NCBI RefSeq assembly: GCF_029360645.1
Contig: NZ_JARDUA010000007.1
Span: forward strand, 62,001-126,000
Source: Pontibacter litorisediminis
GTDB taxonomy: Bacteria; Bacteroidota; Bacteroidia; Cytophagales; Hymenobacteraceae
Reading direction: 5' to 3'
DNA: 64,000 nt
In this document: one piece after another, positions 24,847-33,461 of the stretch
Layout of the letters: every line of letters begins with the position of its first letter
How positions within the stretch are numbered: position 1 is the stretch's first letter
The notes under the pieces: generated by a model
Seen by the model: only the letters and a program-made list of their open reading frames with translations
What the model was told of the DNA's origin: nothing
Database searches by the model: none
Position numbers and translations under genes: made by a program

Positions 24847-25254
24847 ATGAACATCGTAGAAAGACCAGACATAGCCAATAACACACATGCCGCCGTGCTC
24901 ATCGGGGCAGGGCTTACCAGCTACTTCCTAAACGAAAACAGGCCTAAGACAGCGCTCATCCCTCCGTTGGCAGGCAGCGCTTTGCTATTGCTCAGCTCCG
25001 GTATAAAGTCCGGCAACCGCAGTGTGGCCCATGCAGCGGTAGGCGTAACCTCGCTGCTCAGCGTCATGACGGGGACGCTTTTCTCAAAAGCCATTGCGCC
25101 ATCCGAGGAGACCCTGCAAAAGTTTAAGCCCGAAGTACTCCAGCGCAGGGCCAGCGTATTCGGGCTTATGACATTGACAGGTTTAGCTGCTGTGGGCGTG
25201 TATGTAGCCGGCTTTATCCAAAAGCGGAAGCAGGCAGCCGAAAGTTTAGGTTAA
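24847..25254 (+). CDS. Small membrane protein of unknown function
   Basis: A 135-residue protein with about four hydrophobic segments: AAVLIGAGLTSYFL, TALIPPLAGSALLLLSSG, VAHAAVGVTSLLSVMTGTLF and SVFGLMTLTGLAAVGVYVAGF, and a basic C-terminus (QKRKQ). The small-residue-rich pattern is a little like TMEM14-type proteins, but I cannot assign it. Its stop codon overlaps that of the convergent ggt gene (shared TTAA at 25251-25254), leaving no room for a terminator between them. Confidence 0.65.
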   Translation: MNIVERPDIANNTHAAVLIGAGLTSYFLNENRPKTALIPPLAGSALLLLSSGIKSGNRSVAHAAVGVTSLLSVMTGTLFSKAIAPSEETLQKFKPEVLQRRASVFGLMTLTGLAAVGVYVAGFIQKRKQAAESLG

Positions 25255-26984
25255 AATCCCGCCGCGACGTCGTCACCGCGTGGGTCGGCGCCACCCTCCA
25301 GGCTGCCGTTCGGCAGTACCAGTATGGCATCCACTCGGCCGTACTGGCCGCGCTGCTTTAACGTGTAGCCCTTGCTCTGCAGTTCAGCACGTACGTGGGC
25401 AGGTATGGCATCGGCTGTGTGCTGTATCTCATCGGGCAGCCACTGGTGATGGAAGCGCGGGGCCGCCACCGCCTGCTGCATCGTCATGTCGTGCTCCAGC
25501 ACATTCAGGATTGTCTGGAAAACAGACGTGATGATCGTGGAGCCGCCGGGTGTGCCAACCACCATAAACAACTTGTCGTCTTTTTCCAGGATGGTAGGTG
25601 TCATGGCGCTGAGCATGCGCTTGTTGGGCTGTATGGCATTGGCCTTGCCGCCCACCAGTCCGTACATGTTAGGTACGCCAGGCTTGGCGCTGAAGTCGTC
25701 CATCTCGTTGTTGAGCAGGAACCCGGCGCCCTCTACCACTACAGAAGACCCATAGCTGCCGTTGATGGTGGTGGTGATGGAGACGGCGTTGCCGGCAGGG
25801 TCCACAATGCTGAAGTGGGTTGTCTCCTCGCTTTCGTACACGGGCAGCTCACCAGCCTTTACCTGGGCGGATGGGGTGGCCTGTGCCAGTGAGCTGGTGC
25901 CCATGCGGCTTTTCAGGTAGGCCTCGTCCAGCAGTTGCTCCACCGGTACGGTTACAAAGTCCGGGTCGCCGAGGTAGGTGGCGCGGTCGGCATATACACG
26001 GCGCTCCGCCTCTGTCATGATCTGGATGGTTTTGGTGCTTTGCCAGCCGTACTGGCCCAGATCATATGGCTCCACCATTTTAAGTAACTGCAGCAAAGCT
26101 ACTCCGCCGCTGGAAGGGGGGCCTATCGAGATTACCTTGTACCCTTTGTAGTCGCCGATGATGGGCTCACGCCACACAGCGGTATAGTTGGCCAGGTCAT
26201 CATGCGTAATGATGCCGTTGCCCCGCCGCATCTCCTGTACCAGCAGATCGGCTGTTTCGCCGGCATAGAAGCCATCACGTCCCTTATCGCGGATGCGCTC
26301 CAGGGTGCGGGCCAGGTCGGGGTGGCGCAGCGTGTCTCCCGCCTTCCATGCCTGCGCGTGCACCAGGTAGGGGAGGTGCTTGTTGTTCTTGATGAAGCTT
26401 TCCCGGTTGCTGTTCAGCCCGCTGGCTTCCTTCTCTGTCAGCACCACCCCGTGGCGGGCCAGGTCCACAGACGGCTGCACCAGCTCCGCCCAAGGCAAAG
26501 AGCCATACTTCTCGTGTATCTTCACCATGCCATCCACGGCACCCGGCACGCCTACTGCCAGGTGACCGTCGGTGCTCAGGCCATCCACCACATTGCCAAG
26601 GCTGTCCTGGTACATCGTTTCTATGGCAGACCCCGGTGCCGTCTCCCTAAAGTCGAGGGTGGCAATTTCACCGTTGTTGCTGCGGGCCACCATAAAGCCG
26701 CCGCCGCCAATGTTGCCTGCCGCCGGAAAAGCCACAGCCAGGGCAAACTGCGTGGCAATGGCCGCATCATAGGCATTGCCGCCTTTCCGCATGATTTCCA
26801 TTCCGATGCGGGAAGCCTCCGGGTGTGCCGACACCACCATGGCTTTGTCTTTTACCAGGCCATGCGCGGCCTCGGTTGTTTCTTTTGGCGTCTTGGTGGC
26901 ACAGTTGCTAAGCAGGGTAGGGAGCAGGGCGAGCAGGAGCAGCCATACTTTTAGGGGGGCTACTTGGGGTGAGTTCAGGTGCAT
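25251..26984 (-). CDS. ggt: Gamma-glutamyltransferase
   Basis: Periplasmic Ntn-hydrolase that cleaves the gamma-glutamyl bond of glutathione and similar peptides. A lipoprotein-type signal ends in LLSNC. The large-subunit signatures are GGNAYDAAIATQFALAV and GNIGGGGFM, and the conserved Arg lies in LDFRETAP. The self-cleavage site and nucleophile are the second Thr of EETTHFSIVD. NEMDDFS, LSAMTPTI and GTPGGSTIITSVFQTILN complete the small subunit. The length of 577 residues is normal. Being a lipoprotein rather than a soluble periplasmic enzyme is common in Bacteroidota. Confidence 0.95.
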   Translation of the reverse strand: MHLNSPQVAPLKVWLLLLALLPTLLSNCATKTPKETTEAAHGLVKDKAMVVSAHPEASRIGMEIMRKGGNAYDAAIATQFALAVAFPAAGNIGGGGFMVARSNNGEIATLDFRETAPGSAIETMYQDSLGNVVDGLSTDGHLAVGVPGAVDGMVKIHEKYGSLPWAELVQPSVDLARHGVVLTEKEASGLNSNRESFIKNNKHLPYLVHAQAWKAGDTLRHPDLARTLERIRDKGRDGFYAGETADLLVQEMRRGNGIITHDDLANYTAVWREPIIGDYKGYKVISIGPPSSGGVALLQLLKMVEPYDLGQYGWQSTKTIQIMTEAERRVYADRATYLGDPDFVTVPVEQLLDEAYLKSRMGTSSLAQATPSAQVKAGELPVYESEETTHFSIVDPAGNAVSITTTINGSYGSSVVVEGAGFLLNNEMDDFSAKPGVPNMYGLVGGKANAIQPNKRMLSAMTPTILEKDDKLFMVVGTPGGSTIITSVFQTILNVLEHDMTMQQAVAAPRFHHQWLPDEIQHTADAIPAHVRAELQSKGYTLKQRGQYGRVDAILVLPNGSLEGGADPRGDDVAAGF

Positions 26985-27013
26985 GGGTATGTCAAGTTGA
27001 TTTTGGGTACTTA

Positions 27014-27054
27014 AGATATAAAAAAACGCCAGCTATTGCACATAGCTGGCGTTT
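27014..27054 (-). terminator. Terminator of the prc-type protease gene
   Basis: AAACGCCAGCTAT (27024-27036) pairs perfectly with ATAGCTGGCGTTT (27042-27054). On the minus strand it ends in a T-run. It separates the protease from ggt, which must have its own promoter. Confidence 0.88.
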
Positions 27055-27074
27055 CTATTCATGTATCGGTTAAT

Positions 27075-29183
27075 TTACTTCAGGTCTTCCTGGATAATGG
27101 CAACGGCCTCTTCCACGTACACGTCCTGCTTCAGGCCTTTCAGGAACTCTGTGTTGCGGGCAAGCTTGGCTGTGTCGCTGCCAAGGGCTTGCAGGTCCTG
27201 CTGCAGGCGCTTCACGTCCAGCACCGGCACCTCCTTCTGGGCCTCCTCCAGGCGCTTGGCCTCCGCCGCTGCTTTCTTCTCCTCCGCTTTATACTTCTCC
27301 AGTTGCAGTGAACGGGTGGTGTTATCCGACTGCCTCTTCAGGCGCTCTGCACTTTGTTTAATCAGGTCAAAGCTTTCGTTCTTGGCAACACGCTGCTGGC
27401 TCTTACTCTTAACTTGCGAGATGTTCAGTTTGCCGTTGTTCCAGGGCTTATACTTGGCCGGGGAGATTTCGTCAAACGGTAAGGCGAAATCCTGCTCCTT
27501 CTCTCCGAACTCCAGGTAAGCGTAGGCATCTGGAAGCTCAACATCCGGCGTTACGCCGCGCAGCTGAGTGGTGCCGCCGTTAATGCGGTAGAACTTCTGC
27601 GTGGTCAGCTTCAGGGCGCCGAAAGGCTTGTACGGGTTAAACTGCGCTGGCAGGGCCTCATCCAGCTCGAAGAACTGCTGCACGGTGCCTTTGCCAAACG
27701 TAGGGCTGCCCACGATCACGGCACGCTTGTAGTCCTGCATCGCGGCTGCGAGAATCTCAGAGGCCGAGGCACTGTTGGAGTTCACCATGATCACCAGCGG
27801 GCCACCATACTGCACCTGCGTGTCGCGGTCGTCCAGCACCACGGCTTTGCCGGAGGCTGTTTTCACCTGCACGATCGGGCCCTGCTCGATAAACAGACCA
27901 GCCATCTCCACGGCATCCGCCAGAGAGCCGCCGCCGTTGTTGCGCAGGTCCAGGATCAGGCCTTTCATGCCGGCAGCTTTCAGCTTCTCGATCTCCTTCT
28001 TCACATCGGCACCGCTAAAACGGCCGTTCTTGTTCTCGAAGTCGGCGTAGAAGCCCGGTAGTTTGATATAGCCAATCTTTTCTTTGTCTTCAATCAAGGC
28101 AGATTGTGCATAGGTTTCCTCAAAAACGATCACATCGCGGATGATCGGGATAATCTTGGTAGAGCCGTCCGGCTTTTTCACCGTCAGGCGCACTTCTGTG
28201 CCTTTTTTACCACGTATCAGCTGGATAGCATCGTCAATGCGCATGCCTTCAATCAATACAGGGTCTTCCGCGCCCTGGGCCACTTTTTGGATGGCGTCAC
28301 CTGGCTTCAGCTCGCCCTGCAGGTAAGAAGGGCTGCCCGGCACGATCTCGAGTACCTTGATCTGGCCATCTTTCTCCTGCAGCGAGGCGCCTATGCCCTC
28401 CAGGCGGCCGGTGAAGTTGATGTCAAAATCAGCTTTGGCCTTTGGCGGGAAGTAGCCTGTGTGCGGGTCGTATACGTTGGTAACGGCGTTGATGTAGGTG
28501 GCGCGGCGGTCGTCGCGGTTAATCTTGGCCAGGCGCTGGTACAGGTCGTCGTACGTTTTCTTTACCTTTTCGCGGGCCTCTTTCTCCAAGGCCTCAAACG
28601 ATTTCTGTTCGGCTTTCGGGTCTTTCGCCAGTTTCTTTTCCTGCTCCTCCTGCATGTCCACCAGGCGCACCAGGGTCTGGTACTTCAGCTGCTTGCGCCA
28701 CGCCTCTTTCAGTTCCTCCTTGTTTTTAGCAAAAGGCAGCTTCTCGCCATCTGTCTCAATCTGCTCGTCCTTGGAGTAATCGAAAGGCTTGGCCAGAATC
28801 TCTTGGTAGTAAGCCTCTGACTCCTTCATGCGTTTCTCGATCAGGTCGGCCGATAGGTCGAAGAACTGAAACGAACCCTGGCGAAGCTCATCGTCAATGG
28901 CTGTCTCATACTTTCTCAGCTGCTGCACATCTGGCTCCAGCAGGAACTTCTTGTTGAAGTCCAGGCGCTCCAGGTACAGCTTGAACACCTTCTTCGAGAA
29001 GTTATCGTCTACTTTCTCAGGCTGGTAATGGCCGGAGCTAAGGCCCTGCATCAAAGCTTTGATCAGGATCTCGTTCTTACCCTCCGGCGAGTCGCCGTTT
29101 TTGTAGAGGATAAAGGAGCCCGTCACAAGAATGACAGCCAAAACAGAAAGTATTATTTTTAAGCGAGTTGTCAATGATATCAT
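27075..29183 (-). CDS. prc: Carboxy-terminal processing (tail-specific) protease, S41 family
   Basis: Periplasmic, membrane-anchored serine protease. An N-terminal hydrophobic segment (IILSVLAVILVTGSFILY) is followed by a helical N-domain and a PDZ domain (GIGASLQEKDGQIKVLEIVPGSPSYLQGELKPGDAI). The catalytic core has the Ser in NSNSASASEILAAAMQDYKRA and the Lys about 26 residues later in PTFGKGTVQ. A C-terminal helical domain (KSKSQQRVAKNESF...) matches the DUF3340 region of Prc/Tsp rather than short CtpA enzymes. At 702 residues it fits Prc. Substrates are probably envelope proteins with nonpolar C-termini. Confidence 0.93.
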   Translation of the reverse strand: MISLTTRLKIILSVLAVILVTGSFILYKNGDSPEGKNEILIKALMQGLSSGHYQPEKVDDNFSKKVFKLYLERLDFNKKFLLEPDVQQLRKYETAIDDELRQGSFQFFDLSADLIEKRMKESEAYYQEILAKPFDYSKDEQIETDGEKLPFAKNKEELKEAWRKQLKYQTLVRLVDMQEEQEKKLAKDPKAEQKSFEALEKEAREKVKKTYDDLYQRLAKINRDDRRATYINAVTNVYDPHTGYFPPKAKADFDINFTGRLEGIGASLQEKDGQIKVLEIVPGSPSYLQGELKPGDAIQKVAQGAEDPVLIEGMRIDDAIQLIRGKKGTEVRLTVKKPDGSTKIIPIIRDVIVFEETYAQSALIEDKEKIGYIKLPGFYADFENKNGRFSGADVKKEIEKLKAAGMKGLILDLRNNGGGSLADAVEMAGLFIEQGPIVQVKTASGKAVVLDDRDTQVQYGGPLVIMVNSNSASASEILAAAMQDYKRAVIVGSPTFGKGTVQQFFELDEALPAQFNPYKPFGALKLTTQKFYRINGGTTQLRGVTPDVELPDAYAYLEFGEKEQDFALPFDEISPAKYKPWNNGKLNISQVKSKSQQRVAKNESFDLIKQSAERLKRQSDNTTRSLQLEKYKAEEKKAAAEAKRLEEAQKEVPVLDVKRLQQDLQALGSDTAKLARNTEFLKGLKQDVYVEEAVAIIQEDLK

Positions 29184-29414
29184 CTATTTAATAAGTTGAA
29201 CTACAGGTTAGATTGCAAAAGTGATGCCGCTTATTAGGCTTGGGTATAGATTTAAAGCGTAATGTAGGGGAAAAAATCTTTTTATCATAGTGGCAACAGC
29301 AACCATCCTATAACACAGGCCCTAATGTACTACATACGCAACACCTCCGGCTGATAGTATAACTGATGGCAGCGTTTTTTCGTTTCGGATACTGTAAACC
29401 AAAACTTAAAAGCT

Positions 29415-29867
29415 ATGAATAACAACGAAAGAGCAATAGATGTTTTGCAGGAACTGAATCAGTTTGTAAACGACAGGATTGAAGGCTACAAGCATGCCGC
29501 TGAACTAACCAAGGACCCGGCGCACCAGTCTTACTACAAAGACCTGATGAGCCAGAGCCGCCAGTTTGCCAGCGAGATCAACAGCACCATCAGCCAAATG
29601 GGGGGCGACACCCAGAACAGCACTACGGCCAAGGGAAAGATCTTCCGTGGCTGGATGGATGTGAAAAACACCGTTGCCGGCAACGATGAGGAGGAAGTGA
29701 TCAAGTCTAACATCACAGGCGAGGAGTGGGCACAGAAAGCCTACAACGATGCCCTGGACCACAGAGCCGAGCTGCCGCAGCATGTCGTGCAGATGGTAGA
29801 GAAGCAGAAGCAAGCCTCTATGGCCACCTGCGAGCGCCTGCGCCAGATGGAGAAAGCGGCTGATTAA
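29415..29867 (+). CDS. PA2169 family four-helix-bundle protein (DUF2383)
   Basis: A 150-residue all-helical, ferritin-like protein without signal peptide. NNERAIDVLQELNQFVNDRIEGYKHAAE is the characteristic DUF2383 opening; GKIFRGWMDVKN and a last helix LPQHVVQMVEKQKQASM complete the bundle. The family is widespread in stress-adapted bacteria and its biochemical role is unknown. The start is preceded by AAAAGCT, a context shared with the YflT-like and third fasciclin genes in this window. It is followed by an exceptionally long hairpin. Confidence 0.86.
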   Translation: MNNNERAIDVLQELNQFVNDRIEGYKHAAELTKDPAHQSYYKDLMSQSRQFASEINSTISQMGGDTQNSTTAKGKIFRGWMDVKNTVAGNDEEEVIKSNITGEEWAQKAYNDALDHRAELPQHVVQMVEKQKQASMATCERLRQMEKAAD

Positions 29868-29881
29868 TGATATCAGAGCAC

Positions 29882-29936
29882 CGTTCTAAAACAGCAAGGG
29901 CTGCCAACTTCTGGCAGCCCTTGCTGTTTTAGAACG
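29882..29936 (+). terminator. 25-bp perfect hairpin after the DUF2383 gene
   Basis: 29882-29906 and 29912-29936 are perfect reverse complements (25 base pairs) around the five-base loop ACTTC. The GC core (GCAAGGGCTGCCA) is followed on the 3' side by TTTT, which here lies inside the stem, so a shorter terminator is nested in a longer palindrome. It may be bidirectional. Confidence 0.85.
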
Positions 29937-29982
29937 TCTGGCAGGGAGATTGCCTTAGTTTACGGATGCATAAACGAACCAT

Positions 29983-30534
29983 ATGAAGAACATACTTATA
30001 TTCGGGGATAGCCTGACAGCGGGCTATGGTTTGCCGGCCGCACAGGCATACCCCAGCCTGCTACAGGAGCGGCTACGGCAGGAGGGACACACTGGCTATA
30101 AGGTGCTGAACGGTGGCCTGAGCGGTGATACCACTGCAGGTGGCGTGCACCGCATCGAGCGCTGGCTGAACGAGCCCATTGACATTTTTATACTTGCCTT
30201 GGGCGCTAACGACGGGCTGCGCGGCATACCTGCCCGCGAAACCACCCAGAACCTGCAGGAAATCATCAACAAGGTGCGCAACAAGTATCCGGAGGTGAAG
30301 ATCATACTTTCAGGGATGGAGATACCCGATATTGTGCCGGGGCGTTATGCAGCAGAGTTCCGAAAGCTGTTCCGGGAACTGGCGCTGCAGAACAACGTCC
30401 ACTTTATACCTTTCCTGCTGGAGGGGGTAGCCGGCAACCGCCACCTGAACCTGCCCGACGGCGTTCACCCCAATGCGGAAGGGCAGAAGCTGCTGGCACA
30501 GCACACCTGGAGCAAGCTGAAAGAGGTTTTGTAA
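29983..30534 (+). CDS. SGNH/GDSL arylesterase (TesA type)
   Basis: A serine esterase or lysophospholipase of 183 residues. Block I FGDSLTAGYGL holds the catalytic Ser (residue 9), block II is NGGLSGDTTAGG, block III LGANDGLRG, and block V LPDGVHPNAEGQ holds the catalytic Asp and His. No signal peptide is visible at this start, so the enzyme would be cytoplasmic, unlike E. coli TesA, which is periplasmic. The natural substrate is not deducible. Confidence 0.92.
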   Translation: MKNILIFGDSLTAGYGLPAAQAYPSLLQERLRQEGHTGYKVLNGGLSGDTTAGGVHRIERWLNEPIDIFILALGANDGLRGIPARETTQNLQEIINKVRNKYPEVKIILSGMEIPDIVPGRYAAEFRKLFRELALQNNVHFIPFLLEGVAGNRHLNLPDGVHPNAEGQKLLAQHTWSKLKEVL

Positions 30535-30547
30535 AGTGCAGAAAAGT

Positions 30548-30576
30548 CTGAGGCCGGGAGTTCTTCCCGGCCTCAG
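30548..30576 (+). terminator. Hairpin after the esterase gene
   Basis: CTGAGGCCGGGA (30548-30559) pairs perfectly with TCCCGGCCTCAG (30565-30576). No T-run follows, so it may be only a weak terminator between the convergent genes. Confidence 0.55.
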
Positions 30577-30599
30577 CCTCTATAAGTATGGCTACACGC

Positions 30600-31208
30600 T
30601 TACTCCTCCGGCACAATGCCCGTGTCGCGTCTTTTCAGTTCTACCTCTCTGCCTCTGGCTTGCTCATATTGGGCGCGTAGCTCTTTTAAGGTATTGCGGG
30701 CCCACATCGAGAAAGCGGTGGCACTGGCCTGGTCCACGTCTTTTAGGTTGTCGTCAAACTCGTCTATGGCGTCTTTCTGGGCCTCTGTCAGCTGGTTCCA
30801 ATACTCTTCGTTAAAGTTTTCGGCCTCGCGTAGCTTGGTGATGTGCTCGGTGTCGTCTTCTTGCAGTTGCTGGGGCAGGGTAACGCTATACTGCTGCGCC
30901 AGGTCCTGCAGCTCCTTCTGCTTGGTAGAGTACCAGTCCACCAGGTTCTGCCCGTAATTCTTCACAGCATCGGATGTCCCCTGAGCGGTAGCCAGTTTGC
31001 CGAGCTCTACCTGCAGCATGTTGTTGCGGGCGGCAAACTGCATCAGTTCCTGCTTGTCCTCGGTGATGGTGGAGTCGTTGCCGAGGACCGTAGCTTCTTG
31101 GGAGGCTGTATTATTGGCGGTGGCCTGCTCTTGATTGTTTCCCGAGTCGCAGGAGGCGAGTAACAAAGCCCCTGCCATGCACCAGATGGCTATCATCGTA
31201 TTCTTCAT
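30600..31208 (-). CDS. DUF4142 lipoprotein
   Basis: A 202-residue lipoprotein from the ATG at 31208: signal MIAIWCMAGALLLASC. A polar linker leads to a helical DUF4142 domain (ferritin-like): ELMQFAARNNMLQVELGKLATAQGTSDAVKNYGQNLVDWYS, with EYWNQLTEAQKDAIDEFDD near the end. The usual DUF4142 start FVxxAAxxxxxEVxLGxLA is recognisable. The function is unknown; it is periplasmic and often found among stress genes. A reading beginning 15 residues earlier is less likely because the signal peptide would be internal. Confidence 0.82.
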   Translation of the reverse strand: MKNTMIAIWCMAGALLLASCDSGNNQEQATANNTASQEATVLGNDSTITEDKQELMQFAARNNMLQVELGKLATAQGTSDAVKNYGQNLVDWYSTKQKELQDLAQQYSVTLPQQLQEDDTEHITKLREAENFNEEYWNQLTEAQKDAIDEFDDNLKDVDQASATAFSMWARNTLKELRAQYEQARGREVELKRRDTGIVPEE

Positions 31209-31259
31209 AGTTCGTGGTTCTAGTAAGATATAAATTGTTATACCCTCATGCATACGAAA

Positions 31260-31691
31260 CTATGGCAAATTGTTTTCTGCACGGGTGCTGTCCTGCAGGG
31301 CAAGTATGTTGTTAAGCGTTGGAATGGACAGCGGCTTATTGATGAAGCCGACCACGACTTCATACCTCCGGGCGCGCTGCAGGTAGTCCTGCTCATCGGA
31401 GGAGGTAAACATGGAGATGAACGTTTGATGCCGCTCGTTGTACCCTTGCGCGTAATAACGGTCCAGGAAATCAAACCCATCCAGGGAAGGCATGCTGATG
31501 TCCAGCAGGATCAAATCCGGGAAGGCCGGATCACCGGTGGTTTCGGCCGAACGCAGAAAGTCCAGCGCCTCTGGCACGCTATGGCAAACAGATACCATGC
31601 TGCTCACGTCAGCATCCTCTAATACAATCTGAGAGAACAAATTGTTGATTTGATCATCATCGATGATCAGGATGTGGTTCAGTTTATACAT
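31260..31691 (-). CDS. Single-domain response regulator
   Basis: A 143-residue CheY-like receiver with no output domain. The acidic pair is in ILIIDDDQINN (about residues 8-13), the phospho-acceptor Asp in PDLILLDISMP, the switch Thr/Ser in ISMFTSSD, and the Lys in FINKPLSI. No histidine kinase is nearby, so the partner must be encoded elsewhere. Proteins of this type in Bacteroidota usually work in phosphorelays or bind a partner protein. A ~375-base gene-free region lies upstream. Confidence 0.9.
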   Translation of the reverse strand: MYKLNHILIIDDDQINNLFSQIVLEDADVSSMVSVCHSVPEALDFLRSAETTGDPAFPDLILLDISMPSLDGFDFLDRYYAQGYNERHQTFISMFTSSDEQDYLQRARRYEVVVGFINKPLSIPTLNNILALQDSTRAENNLP

Positions 31692-31998
31692 AAGGGTGTT
31701 CCTGCGTTAGGTACTACTGTATACATGTATCTTACAGTTATTTTTTATTTGGCACAAACAGTGCCACAAAGTAGTAGGCGCCGCTGCCAGTGGTTTAAAT
31801 TTTGTGTTGTAACGGTAAACTTTAAGATATTAGTATGCTAGCAGACAAAAATAAACTGCTTTAGGCATAATAGACTAACAAGGATAGCCTTTATAATAGG
31901 AGAAGTAAAGCCTTATCCCTTCTCTATAGTAACTAATATTTTATTGATATAATATATGATAAAGGTGTGTTTTGTGAGAAGGGGTGGTTAGCAGGCAT
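31692..31998. other. AT-rich gene-free region
   Basis: GGCAC-AAACA-GTGCC (31751-31765) is a small perfect hairpin. CAAAAATA (31846-31853) reads TATTTTTG on the minus strand and fits a -7 element 155 bases upstream of the response regulator, but no good -33 is seen. The remainder holds no recognisable feature. Confidence 0.35.
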
Positions 31999-32041
31999 TA
32001 AAAAATCCTGGCATCGGCCACTGAAGCCGACGCCAGGATTT
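31999..32041 (-). terminator. Terminator of the YflT-like gene
   Basis: AAATCCTGGCxTCGGC pairs with GCCGAxGCCAGGATTT (one mismatch), centred near 32022. The minus strand ends in T6. Confidence 0.85.
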
Positions 32042-32066
32042 CTAGCTTTGAAGCGTATGCTATTCC

Positions 32067-32603
32067 CTAGTAGTAGATATGCTCACCTCTATGCTTTTGG
32101 AAATGCGTCTCGAAGTAACGGGCGTCTTCCGGGTTGTGTGGCTTAAAGCCCAGCACAATGTTACCTTCCTTCACGCCAGTCTCGTATACCTTGGCTCTTT
32201 CCTCAGGAATACCGGCACCTACCAGCGCACCGATCAGGCCACCTGTCAAGCCACCGGCTCCCGCGCCAGCCAGACCAGCCGCCAATGGGCCAGCCACTAC
32301 CAAGCCAAGGCCCGGGATAGCCACCGATGTACCGATAGCAGCCACGGCACCAATAATGGCACCCAATGTACCGCCAATGGCAGAACCTGCGCCGGTACCC
32401 TCCAGCGACTTGTTGCCAAGCTCTGTGGTGTCATCCTTGTCTTCTCCTCCGAAGTGGCGCTTTCTGCCTTCGTCCGACATCACCACATTGATCTCATCTT
32501 TATCATAGCCGCGTGCCCGCAGTTCATCGTACGCACGCTCTGCACTTTCTCTGTCCCTAAACATAGCGGTCATCATTCCCGCATTTTCAGTTCTGTTTAC
32601 CAT
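32067..32603 (-). CDS. General stress protein with YflT-like domain and glycine zipper
   Basis: A 178-residue protein. Residues ~12-45 (TAMFRDRESAERAYDELRARGYDKDEINVVMSDE) are the YflT/YsnF-type alpha-beta domain common in heat- and stress-induced proteins. Residues ~68-128 are a long Gly/Ala-rich segment (GTLGAIIGAVAAIGTS..., GAGAGGLTGGLIGALVGAGIP) that could insert in a membrane. The end (GIPEERAKVYETGVKEGNIVLGFKP) is typical of the same family. No signal peptide. It heads a minus-strand group of stress and envelope genes, but a weak hairpin lies between it and the fasciclin gene upstream. Confidence 0.85.
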   Translation of the reverse strand: MVNRTENAGMMTAMFRDRESAERAYDELRARGYDKDEINVVMSDEGRKRHFGGEDKDDTTELGNKSLEGTGAGSAIGGTLGAIIGAVAAIGTSVAIPGLGLVVAGPLAAGLAGAGAGGLTGGLIGALVGAGIPEERAKVYETGVKEGNIVLGFKPHNPEDARYFETHFQKHRGEHIYY

Positions 32604-32641
32604 AGCTTTTTCAATTTTGATTTATAGTTTCATGTATCACT

Positions 32642-32665
32642 GGCAAGCATTTTACAGTGCTTGCC
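32642..32665 (-). terminator. Hairpin between fasciclin and YflT-like genes
   Basis: GGCAAGCA (32642-32649) pairs perfectly with TGCTTGCC (32658-32665) around an eight-base loop, just past the fasciclin stop on the minus strand. No T-run, so termination is uncertain. Confidence 0.45.
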
Positions 32666-32719
32666 GGCATGGTTATTTCTAACGGGTAAGGCTTGCCTAT
32701 AGTTACGAAGTGCCCGCCA

Positions 32720-33382
32720 CTAATCCTGTTCTGCAGGTGGGGCAAGCACCCTGTTCACGATGTGGATGATGCCATTAGAGGCTTTAATGTCAGGTTTTAT
32801 GATGGTGGCGTTGCCTACGCTGATCGTGCCTCCTCTCACCGTAGCAATCACTTCCTCGCCATAAGCCGTCATCATGGGCATGTTGTCCTGCATTTCCTGA
32901 GTGGTGATGCGGTTGGGCAGAACATGGGACTGTATGATCCGTTGCAGCTCCAGTTGATTGTCAGGCCGCTTCAGTGCTTCTACTGTGCCAGCCGGGAGGG
33001 CCCCGAAGGCCTCGTTGGTAGGGGCAAACACGGTGTAAGTGGCCGGGCTTTCGAGTATGGTGATCATATCGGCTGCCTTTATTAGATCCAGGAAAGTAGA
33101 GAGTTCGGGGGTTTGCTGCGCCAGTGCCACAATGCTTGGCCTACGGCCCATGGGATTGTCTGCTGAGACAACATCTCTGGTCGTGCCTTCGGCCGACATG
33201 TCTGTATCGGGATCCATCGGGGCCTGGGATCCAGGAGTGTCGTTGTCGGTGGCACGCTCCGTTGCCGTTGTGCCCCCGGCGCTCACGGTGCTGTCCATGG
33301 CTGCAGAGGTGTCGGAGCTTGCACAACCCCAGGTGCTGAAAGAAGCGGCCAGAATGGCGGTGATTATCTTGAGTGTCTTCAT
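32720..33382 (-). CDS. Fasciclin-domain lipoprotein 1
   Basis: A 220-residue lipoprotein (lipobox STWGC). A Ser/Thr/Asp-rich linker runs to about residue 80, followed by one FAS1 adhesion domain: PELSTFLDLIKAADMITILE, YTVFAPTNEAFGALPAG (H1 motif), LQRIIQSHVLPNRIT and ASNGIIHIVNRVL (H2 motif). FAS1 proteins are surface or periplasmic adhesins. It is one of three paralogues in tandem on the same strand, and the only one without obvious acidic repeats before the domain. Confidence 0.9.
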   Translation of the reverse strand: MKTLKIITAILAASFSTWGCASSDTSAAMDSTVSAGGTTATERATDNDTPGSQAPMDPDTDMSAEGTTRDVVSADNPMGRRPSIVALAQQTPELSTFLDLIKAADMITILESPATYTVFAPTNEAFGALPAGTVEALKRPDNQLELQRIIQSHVLPNRITTQEMQDNMPMMTAYGEEVIATVRGGTISVGNATIIKPDIKASNGIIHIVNRVLAPPAEQD

Positions 33383-33461
33383 GCTCTGTATGGTTAGTTC
33401 TTCTTTTTATTACCCGGTGCAGCGGCAAAATGTTAAGAAAACCAGCCTCAAGAGCAGACTG

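Noticed and set aside
31260..31691. Two-component system with an adjacent kinase
   Set aside because: Neighbouring genes are DUF4142 and stress proteins; no histidine kinase is present in the window.
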